Below, piece by piece: positions 1 through 5,217 of a stretch of DNA of 5,217 nt. Below the pieces are notes generated by a model that saw only the letters and a list, made by a program, of their open reading frames with translations, made no database searches and was not told where the DNA came from. Position numbers and translations under genes: made by a program. The DNA comes from Vibrio madracius (GTDB lineage: Bacteria > Pseudomonadota > Gammaproteobacteria > Enterobacterales > Vibrionaceae), in the NCBI GenBank assembly GCA_000695745.1, contig ASHK01000069.1:1-5217 (forward strand), read 5' to 3'. Numbering within the stretch: the first letter of the stretch is position 1; each line of letters opens with the position of its first letter.

Positions 1-44
1 AGTCTGTCGAAAGGGGGAGACGACATATTGAATTTATCAGGCAT
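1..44 (-). CDS. Partial 5' end of a minus-strand gene, possibly a DUF294/CBS-type nucleotidyltransferase-like protein
   Basis: An ATG at 44-42 on the minus strand opens a frame, MPDKFNMSSPPFDR, that runs off the left edge after 14 codons. A good Shine-Dalgarno match (ACGGAG) ends 9 bases before the ATG. The codons are ordinary, whereas the open plus-strand frame over the same bases is rich in rare AGG, AGA, CGA and GGG codons. The short N-terminus, with a PPFD motif, resembles what I recall of Vibrio proteins combining a cyclic-nucleotide-binding domain, CBS domains and a DUF294 nucleotidyltransferase-like domain, often encoded near acs. That family call rests on memory of a very short stretch and is tentative. 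The gene would be transcribed away from the permease, making 45-276 a divergent promoter region. It could also be a chance frame. Confidence 0.5.
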   Translation of the reverse strand, partial: MPDKFNMSSPPFDR

Positions 45-155
45 AAAAACGAGCTCCGTAACCGTGGCTATGCTGATAGTCTGGCAAAATTAACGACAAG
101 CTCCAGACGACTTTAGTCGAATAGTAGCCATGTAAAACCTATGGCCTTTTGATAT

Positions 156-190
156 GGGGAAATTCATTTCTATAAACAATTCCCTTTTTT
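156..190 (+). terminator. Weak bulged hairpin followed by six T residues
   Basis: GGGAAATT (157-164) can pair with AATTCCC (178-184) with one bulged A, giving seven base pairs around a 13-base loop, and TTTTTT follows directly (185-190). This is the shape of a weak intrinsic terminator on the plus strand. It lies upstream of the candidate permease promoter, so it might stop read-through from the left. The stem is short and AT-rich, and no convincing plus-strand gene lies upstream, so it may be chance. Confidence 0.25.
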
Positions 191-204
191 GCAAACGTTT
201 CACA
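189..204 (+). promoter_or_regulatory. Candidate PurR-like (LacI-family) operator upstream of the permease
   Basis: The core GCAAACGTTT at 191-200 equals the centre of the gammaproteobacterial PurR box (ACGCAAACGTTTGCGT), with the central CG dyad of LacI-family operators. The outer positions match poorly: TT on the left, CACA on the right. The site lies just upstream of a possible -10 hexamer at 208-213, so a bound repressor would block polymerase. The right half also contains TCACAT, a CRP half-site, but the left half (TTGCA) is a poor CRP match. The core match is seen directly; regulation by PurR or another LacI-type protein is inference. Confidence 0.35.
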
Positions 205-207
205 TTG

Positions 208-213
208 CATAAT
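208..213 (+). promoter_or_regulatory. Possible -10 element for the permease gene
   Basis: CATAAT matches the sigma-70 -10 consensus TATAAT at five of six positions and lies 63 bases before the permease ATG. No good -35 hexamer sits at the usual distance: the T-run at 185-190 is 17 bases away but matches TTGACA poorly, and TTGCAA (189-194) is too close. The promoter may need an activator, or the true one may lie elsewhere in the gap. Confidence 0.3.
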
Positions 214-276
214 GGGCGCGATCTTATTCAGAGTATTTCTTAGCTCTCTTTCCTGTTGTTGTTTTAGGTTGCTACT

Positions 277-1464
277 ATGTTGAGTCCATCCCCATTCGCT
301 TGGGTATCCCAATATCTATTTGGTTTCTTTTTTGCCTACGGTGTTTATCTGCCTTTTTGGGCGTTGTGGTTTGAGGACCAAGGGGTATCAGCCGCCGATG
401 TTGGTATGTTGATGGGATTGGGCTTTGCCACTCGCTGTATTGCAAACCTATTGATTACTCCTCGGATTCACAAAGCAGAGAGTCTGCTACCAGCACTGCG
501 CTGGGCAACGTTAGCGTGCACCATTTTTATCGCTGCTCATCTAGCCGCGGGACCAAGTTTTATGATGCTAGCGTTGGTCACGGTCTTATTTAATCTCAGC
601 TTTGGTCCTGTTGTGCCTTTGTCTGATGCGATGGCGAATCATTATGCGAATCGCGGTATGTTGGATTATGGGCGCACTCGACTTTGGGGATCTATTGCCT
701 TTATAGCGGGCTCCTCCGTCGTGGGGTACTTAGCGTCGCAGTTTGGCGCCAATATGATTGTTTATACTGCGATTGCCGGTTTCGTGTTCTCTATGTTGCT
801 GGTGATGCGTCATCCTGCGACGATGCCGATTTCACAACACGAGGATGATGCGGTTAGACCAAAACTCACCTTATTGTTAAAAGATTGGTCGGTGATACGC
901 TTTTTGGTGCTGATTGCGCTTATTCAAGGAAGTCACGCTGCCTATTACAGCTTTAGCTCGATTTATTGGAAAGAAGCGGGGCATCCAGAAAGTCTCATCG
1001 GCTACTTGTGGAGCTTAGGTGTGGTATCTGAAGTCCTACTGTTTGCATTTAGTAAAAAGTGGTTTGCGGGTTGGTCGCTGCGCACACTGTTTGTGATTTC
1101 TTCGGTGGGCGTTATGGTTCGTTGGGGATTAACCGCTTCAACGACCGCGGTTGGTGCACTTGTAGTGATTCAATTACTGCATGGCGTGACATTTGCAATC
1201 GCCCATATTGCGGCGATTCAATACATTCAAAAGTCAGATGCCAACAAAATGGTGGCGTTGCAAGCACTGTATAATGCCATTCCACTTGGTGCATTTATCG
1301 CTCTGATGATGGCGGTCAGTGGTTGGGGTTACGAATTGTGGGGAGCCAAAGTATTCTGGGGTATGGCGGCGATGGGCTTTTTCGCACTGTTTATTAAAGT
1401 TGAGCCGAAAAATAGAGGCGTGCGAGATATCAACGAAAATTCTCAGCCTGAGCCACAGAATTGA
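277..1464 (+). CDS. hcaT: HcaT-like MFS permease (3-phenylpropionate transporter family)
   Basis: This encodes a 395-residue inner-membrane permease of the major facilitator superfamily, near the usual length for HcaT (about 380). It is hydrophobic throughout and fits 12 transmembrane helices, with a polar central loop at about residues 180-205 separating two six-helix halves. Stretches closely matching E. coli HcaT as I recall it include YGVYLPFWALWFEDQG (21-36), the PLSDA segment (114-118), YGRTRLWGSIAF (131-142), HAAYYSFSSIYW (220-231), GYLWSLGVVSEV (242-253) and the LHGVTF-to-QYI stretch (301-317). HcaT is predicted to import 3-phenylpropionate by proton symport. No hca catabolic gene is visible here, so the substrate is uncertain and could be another small carboxylate. 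The ATG at 277 is chosen because the family N-terminus begins just after it; the upstream AGG at 266-268 is only a weak ribosome-binding site. The sensor gene starts 71 bp downstream on the same strand, so co-transcription is possible. The frame is intact. Confidence 0.88.
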   Translation: MLSPSPFAWVSQYLFGFFFAYGVYLPFWALWFEDQGVSAADVGMLMGLGFATRCIANLLITPRIHKAESLLPALRWATLACTIFIAAHLAAGPSFMMLALVTVLFNLSFGPVVPLSDAMANHYANRGMLDYGRTRLWGSIAFIAGSSVVGYLASQFGANMIVYTAIAGFVFSMLLVMRHPATMPISQHEDDAVRPKLTLLLKDWSVIRFLVLIALIQGSHAAYYSFSSIYWKEAGHPESLIGYLWSLGVVSEVLLFAFSKKWFAGWSLRTLFVISSVGVMVRWGLTASTTAVGALVVIQLLHGVTFAIAHIAAIQYIQKSDANKMVALQALYNAIPLGAFIALMMAVSGWGYELWGAKVFWGMAAMGFFALFIKVEPKNRGVRDINENSQPEPQN

Positions 1465-1470
1465 GGCTGA
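1443..1470 (+). repeat. Seven-bp inverted repeat across the permease stop codon
   Basis: TCAGCCT (1443-1449) and AGGCTGA (1464-1470) are perfect inverted copies separated by 14 bases, and the permease TGA stop (1462-1464) overlaps the right arm. No T-run follows, so it is not a convincing intrinsic terminator. It may slow transcription or protect the 3' end of the mRNA, or be chance. Confidence 0.3.
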
Positions 1471-1486
1471 ACGTTTGTGAAATTTA

Positions 1487-1532
1487 GTGATAGCCCTTTA
1501 AATAATAGTTAAGGAATTTAAAGGGATATCAC
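1487..1532 (+). promoter_or_regulatory. 17-bp inverted repeat over the ribosome-binding region of the sensor gene
   Basis: The left arm (1487-1503: GTGATA, g, CCCTTTAAAT) and right arm (1516-1532: ATTTAAAGGG, a, TATCAC) pair at 16 of 17 positions; the exception is g1493 opposite a1526. The loop is 12 bases (1504-1515). The right arm ends three bases before the sensor ATG at 1536. It contains the nearest ribosome-binding candidate, AAAGGG at 1520-1525, 10 bases from the ATG. A better AAGGA (1511-1515) sits in the loop but 20 bases from the ATG. In mRNA this structure would hide the initiation region. As DNA it could be an operator for a dimeric regulator. No T-run follows, so a terminator is less likely. 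The repeat is directly visible; its role is inferred. Confidence 0.6.
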
Positions 1533-1640
1533 AACATGCAAGGATGGGTAGTCGTCCCCGTCTCACTGGCGTATTTGGGAATTTTGTTTCTTATTGCGTG
1601 GTATGGAGACAAGACAAAAAAATGGTTATCTAACTGGCGG

Positions 1641-1647
1641 CATGGTA
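1641..1647 (+). other. Frameshift site 1 in the crbS-like gene
   Basis: Upstream, the ATG frame reads KKWLSNWR and then hits TAG at 1650-1652. Downstream, the family sequence YSLSIAVYCTSWTFYG lies in the frame offset by one base. Adding one C at c1641 and one G at 1644-1645 turns the junction into CGG CCA TGG GTA TAT, giving WRPWVYSLS. This restores the proline and aromatic residues expected before the second helix of CbrA-like proteins. A single two-base loss elsewhere, or one extra base in the A7 run at 1616-1622, would also fix the frame, but would give a less family-like peptide. Confidence 0.7.
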
Positions 1648-4034
1648 TATAGCCTATCTATTGCGGTGTATTGTACTTCATGGACCTTTTACGGCACGGT
1701 AGGCCAAGCTAGTTCCAATCCTTGGGCATTTCTGCCCATTTATATCGCTCCCATTCTTGTTTTTACATTAGGCTGGCGCGTGATTGCGCGCCTTATCCTC
1801 ATCGCAAAGCGTGAACACATTACTTCTATTGCGGACTTTATCGCCGCACGTTATGGAAAATCTCAGGGCTTAGCGGTGGCGGTGACGCTTATCGCGGTAG
1901 TCGGAATCTTGCCTTATATCGCATTGCAGCTTCGCGGTATTACCATGGGGTTGGATGTTGTCGCACCGAATCTAGCGGATGAACTGGGCTACCAAGATCA
2001 CCATATTTCATGGTTTGTTGTTGGCGCGCTCGCGATTTTTACTATGCTGTTCGGTACACGCCACATCGATAATACTGAGCACCATCGTGGCATGATGATG
2101 GCTGTTGCGTTTGAGTCAATCATCAAGTTAGTGGCATTCCTCGTTGTTGGTTTTTTCATTCTTTACTTGGCATGGCAGCGCCCAGATATCCATCTAGGTG
2201 AACTGGCATCAAATACCTATCAATCCCCCAATATACCTACCTTGCTGATTCATACCGGCCTGACCATGATGGCGATCGTGTGTCTGCCGCGCCAATTTCA
2301 CACTATAGTAGTGGAGAATGAGCGCGCCCAAGACTTGCATACCGCAAGGTGGCTTTTCCCTGTCTATTTATTATTGATGGGTCTGTTTGTATTGCCAATT
2401 GCTTGGGTAGGACAAGGTTTATTAATGGGGACGCCTCCGGATACCTTTGTCATCAGCATACCTAAATTTGTAGAGGCGAATAATATTGCTTTATTGGCAT
2501 TTTTAGGAGGGACATCAGCGGCGAGCGGTATGGTGATTGTGTCGACCATCGCCCTGGCTATTATGGTGTCGAATGATCTGGTGATGCCGCTATTGTTGCG
2601 CCGAATTAAATTAGCACACCGCTCACATCGTCATTTATCAGGTCTGCTACTCATTATTCGTAGAGCACTTATTTGTCTGTTGTTGTTTGGGGCTTGGGGG
2701 TTTTATCAGGCGCTAGACACAATACACTCGCTATCGGCGATTGGCTTCTTGTCGTTTTCAGCCATCACCCAGTTTGCCCCTGCCTTGATAGGCGGAATGT
2801 ACTGGCGTCTTGGTAATCGCAAAGGGGTGTATGTCGGACTGTTTGTTGGATTCGCAATTTGGCTCATTACGCTAATGAGTGAAACTGGGTTGCTGGCTGG
2901 CGATGCGACCAACAATCTACTTTTACGAGTGATTACGCCGCCCGATATTCTTTCATCTCTGCATATTGAAAGTTCTGACTGGGGCATGCTGATCAGTGTT
3001 GTGTTGAATGCGATTTGCTTTGTAGTGATCTCACTGGCAACGCGTTCAAGCCTAACAGAAAGACTGCAATCGGCTTCATTTGTTGGCACTCCGCTACCTG
3101 AAAGTGAGAACCTGAGTTTATACCAAAGCCGAGTCACAGTAGCTGAATTGGAGATGCTCGCTTCTCGTTTTGTTGGCAGAACCAGAGTCAGGAGTGCTTT
3201 TCGTCAGTTCTGGAAGCAGCATGAAAAGCAGCCCTTACCCAATCAGCAAGCCTCTGCAGAGTTGATTCGTCATACCGAACGTGTGTTGGCTGGGGTGTTC
3301 GGCGCGTCATCGGCCAAATTGGTGTTAACGTCAGCCTTGCAAGGACGGAATATGCAGCTTGAGGAAGTGGCGACCATTGTTGATGAAGCGTCGGAGCTTT
3401 ATCACTTTAGCCGCGGCTTGTTGCAAGGTGCGATTGAACATATTGGGCAAGGTATTGCGGTAGTAGATAAGCAGCTTAGGCTGGTCGCGTGGAACCGCAG
3501 ATACCTTGAGTTATTTAGCTTTCCGGCGGGTTTAATACAGGTCGGAAGGCCCATTGCCGATGTCATTCGTCATAATGCTGAGCAAGGGTTATGTGGGCCA
3601 GGTGACCCTAATGATCACGTTCTCAAGCGAATTCATTATTTAGAGCAAGGCTCCCCTCATACCTCGTCTCGAGTGCGCCCTGATGGAAGCGTGATAGAAG
3701 TTCAAGGTAACCCTATGCCCGGTGGTGGTTTTGTTATGAGTTTTACGGACATTACTGTGTTTAGGGAAGCCGAAAGCGCGTTGCGTGACGCGAATGAACG
3801 GCTGGAAGAGCGAGTCATAGAACGAACGCAAGAACTGGAACAGCTCAATAAACGGCTAGTGTATGCTACCAAAAAGTCGGAGTCAGAGTCGCAATCAAAA
3901 ATGCGCTTTTTGGCGGCTGTGAGTCACGACTTAATGCAACCTCTCAATGCCGCTCGCCTATTTGCCTCTTCTTTATCAGAGGCGAGTAAAGATGATGAAA
4001 CACGTCAACTCTCTTCTCATATTGAAAGTGCCTT

Positions 4035-4056
4035 GGGGCTGCAGAAGAGCTGATAG
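4035..4056 (+). other. Frameshift site 2 in the crbS-like gene
   Basis: The frame carrying the H-box ends in TGA (4051-4053), while LLDISRLESGKL continues in the next frame. The bases 4038-4055 read AAEELI in a third frame. Adding one G to the G4 run (4035-4038) and one A at a4055 gives ALGAAEELISDLLDIS, the expected second DHp helix. Removing one G instead gives ALGCRRADSDLLDIS, which is much less family-like. Two separate missing bases about 18 bases apart are therefore favoured. Confidence 0.8.
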
Positions 4057-4975
4057 CGATTTGCTCGATATCTCGCGTTTGGAATCTGGGAAGTTGCAGA
4101 CCAACGTGCGAGGCTTTCAGTTATCGGAAGTATTTAATAACTTAAAAGCGGAGTTTAGTGCCATCTCTATCGGTCAACAGATCGATTTTTCTGTAGTGTC
4201 TTCATCGCTTATCGTCAAATCCGATCCGAAATTGCTGCGCCGTGTGCTGCAAAACTTTCTTACCAATGCCTTTCGATATAACCCTGAGGGCAAAGTGCTG
4301 TTAGGTGCAAGGAGAGTTAACGGACGAGTAAGAATTGACGTTTGGGATGATGGTATTGGTATTCCTGAAGACAAGCAAAAAGAGATTTTTAATGAATTCA
4401 CGCGAGTAGACCAAGCGCGAGCGGACCAAGGATTGGGGCTAGGGCTTGCGATATCACGTGGTATTGCAAGAGTACTCAATCACCAAATATCAATGCGCTC
4501 GTGGCCCGATAAAGGGAGCGTGTTCTCGATAACGTTGGATGTTGCGACGGAACTGGCACCGGTTGCGGACAAAACTAAAGTGGCACCAGATGAAGGGTTA
4601 AGCCATCTCAAAGTGTTATGCGTGGATAATGAACCTGATATTCTGGTGGGTATGCAAACCTTATTAGCTCGATGGGGATGTGATGTTCGAACCGCATTGG
4701 ATTTGGTTGCAAGCCTCAAACACTTAGAAGAAGGGTGGGAGCCGGATGTTATTTTATCGGATTACCGACTGGACAATGGACGTACTGGGCTTGAAGTGCT
4801 CCAACAGTTTAGGTTAAGAATGGGAGATTCATTTAATGGCGTTATTATTAGCGCGGATAGGACTGAGTCGATGTTGGATGGGATAAAGTCTAATGGATTT
4901 GCGTTTATTGCGAAGCCCGTAAAACCGTTAAAACTCAGAGCGATACTCAACCGTTCTTAAGTGTCATGTTAAAAA

Positions 4976-5014
4976 GGAAAACTCATTTGTCATGGTTATG
5001 TTTGTGAGTTTTCC
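4976..5014 (-). terminator. Hairpin downstream of the sensor gene, with a T-run on the minus-strand side
   Basis: GGAAAACTCA (4976-4985) and TGAGTTTTCC (5005-5014) are perfect 10-bp inverted copies around a 19-base loop, beginning 15 bases after the sensor stop codon. On the minus strand the stem is followed directly by TTTTT (complement of 4971-4975), the layout of an intrinsic terminator. On the plus strand only the weaker tail ATGTCTTTACC follows. It may end sensor transcription, act in both directions, or serve a convergent gene beyond the right edge. The stem is AT-rich, so it is weak to moderate in strength. Confidence 0.5.
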
Positions 5015-5122
5015 ATGTCTTTACCTTAAATAACCATTCATTTACCTTTCTTGACAGACGCTTTACGTTACTAGAGCTATGCTTAATAGCAAGTAAAGTG
5101 GCTGTTGCACCTGGATTTCAAT

Positions 5123-5142
5123 TTGATGTGATGCTCATCAAG
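5123..5142 (+). promoter_or_regulatory. Small dyad overlapping a possible CRP-like site
   Basis: TTGATG (5123-5128) and CATCAA (5136-5141) are inverted copies around a 7-base spacer. Overlapping them, TGTGA (5127-5131), six bases, then TCAAG (5138-5142) matches the CRP consensus TGTGA-N6-TCACA at eight of ten positions. If real, it would serve a gene beyond the right edge. A match this short is expected by chance fairly often in AT-rich DNA. Confidence 0.25.
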
Positions 5143-5162
5143 AATAATTGCTGGTTTTATTG

Positions 5163-5174
5163 TGTTAATTAACA
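5163..5174. repeat. Perfect 12-bp palindrome
   Basis: TGTTAATTAACA is its own reverse complement. Palindromes of this size in an intergenic gap can be operators for dimeric regulators. I do not recognise the regulator, and the AT-rich context makes chance plausible. Confidence 0.3.
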
Positions 5175-5217
5175 GGTAGTTATCTTTTAGAGCAAAAAAA
5201 CGTCATTTTATTGAAAT

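Larger units (their letters stand above)
1536..4960 (+). pseudogene. crbS: CrbS/CbrA-type hybrid sensor kinase (SLC5-STAC-PAS-HK-receiver), frame broken at two sites
   Basis: Restoring four bases gives a 1142-residue inner-membrane hybrid kinase. The numbers below are for that restored protein. Residues 1 to about 505 form a sodium/solute symporter-like (SLC5) domain with about 13 helices. About 534-625 match the STAC linker of CbrA-like kinases. About 631-743 form a PAS domain, including QGIAVVDKQLRLVAWNRRYL and the conserved NPMPGGGF. A short coiled coil follows (744-776). The H-box SHDLMQPLNAARLF has phosphoacceptor His798. The ATPase domain has N-box Asn908/Asn912, G1 DDGIGIP (939-945) and G2 GLGLGLA (967-973). 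The receiver (about 1025-1142) has Asp1032, Asp1077 and Lys1128. In V. cholerae CrbS works with CrbR to control acs and the acetate switch. As read, the ATG frame stops at 1650-1652 after 38 codons. The next frame (open about 1594-4053) stops just after the H-box region, and the third runs to 4960. No piece would be a working kinase. No other stops or shifts occur, so the damage is recent or a sequencing artefact. The ATG at 1536 is chosen because MQGWVVVPVSLAYLGILFLIA is a typical first helix for the family, reached only in this frame. Confidence 0.85.
5015..5217. other. AT-rich gap with no recognisable gene
   Basis: No frame on either strand looks like a gene in these 203 bases. A TTGACA hexamer at 5051-5056 is a perfect -35 match, but the bases 16-18 positions further on (around 5073-5080) are a poor -10; TATGCT at 5078-5083 is too far at 21 bases. 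On the minus strand one frame stays open from the right edge to a TAA at 5182-5180, too short to judge. The gap may hold the promoter of a gene to the right. Confidence 0.5.

Noticed and set aside
3..116. Open plus-strand frame ending in TAG, which could be the tail of an upstream gene followed by the hairpin at 156-190
   Set aside because: It is rich in rare AGG, AGA, CGA and GGG codons and I recognise no family. The minus-strand start over the same bases has a better ribosome-binding site. It is not fully excluded without sequence to the left.
1059..1294. Short overlapping frames on both strands inside the permease gene
   Set aside because: The permease frame is intact and family-like throughout this stretch; the short frames are low-complexity shadows.
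1616..1652. Programmed -1 frameshifting at the A7 heptamer
   Set aside because: A -1 slip leads straight to TAA at 1631-1633. Only a +1 or -2 shift reaches the main frame, and no family member is known to me to use it.
2706..3137. Minus-strand open frame of 143 codons inside the sensor gene
   Set aside because: It lies opposite the well-recognised SLC5-STAC coding region and resembles no known family, so it is a shadow frame.
1594..4053. A sensor gene starting at TTG 1594
   Set aside because: This start has no ribosome-binding site and omits the first transmembrane helix, which is plainly encoded from ATG 1536 in the neighbouring frame.
3947..4960. A separate 337-residue kinase/receiver gene with its own ATG at 3947
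   Set aside because: Its first 30 or so residues are the out-of-frame reading of the DHp helix and match nothing. There is no ribosome-binding site, and the H-box histidine lies upstream in the other frame. It is the 3' part of the broken sensor gene.

Overview
The window looks like chromosomal DNA of a gammaproteobacterium of the Vibrionaceae, most likely a Vibrio. The basis is moderate GC, AT-rich intergenic gaps, and two proteins that read like their Vibrio family members. This placement comes from recognising the proteins, not from a search.

Layout. Positions 1-44 appear to hold the first codons of a minus-strand gene that runs off the left edge, possibly a DUF294/CBS-type nucleotidyltransferase-like protein. 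A divergent gap (45-276) follows, carrying a weak hairpin, a PurR-like operator core and a possible -10 element. Positions 277-1464 (+) encode an intact 12-helix MFS permease of the HcaT (3-phenylpropionate transporter) type. A 71-bp gap contains a strong 17-bp inverted repeat (1487-1532) covering the ribosome-binding region of the next gene. Positions 1536-4960 (+) are a large sensor gene of the CrbS/CbrA class, with domains SLC5 (sodium/solute symporter-like), STAC, PAS, histidine kinase and receiver. It is not one open frame. It is interrupted near 1641-1647 and near 4035-4056, and each site is best explained by two missing single bases. With four bases restored it would encode 1142 residues with all kinase and receiver motifs present. 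The last 257 bp (4961-5217) hold no recognisable gene, only a hairpin at 4976-5014 and small palindromes.

How the genes may work together. In Vibrio cholerae the CrbS sensor, with the LuxR-type regulator CrbR, controls acetyl-CoA synthetase and the acetate switch. If this gene is really broken, the strain would probably lack that sensor. If the four missing bases are base-calling errors in short homopolymers, the gene is normal. No crbR or acs lies inside the window. The permease and sensor share a strand and could be co-transcribed, but no functional link between them can be shown here.

I see no undescribed multi-gene system. The points most worth checking are the paired lesions in the sensor gene, the hairpin over its start, and the PurR-like site upstream of the permease.
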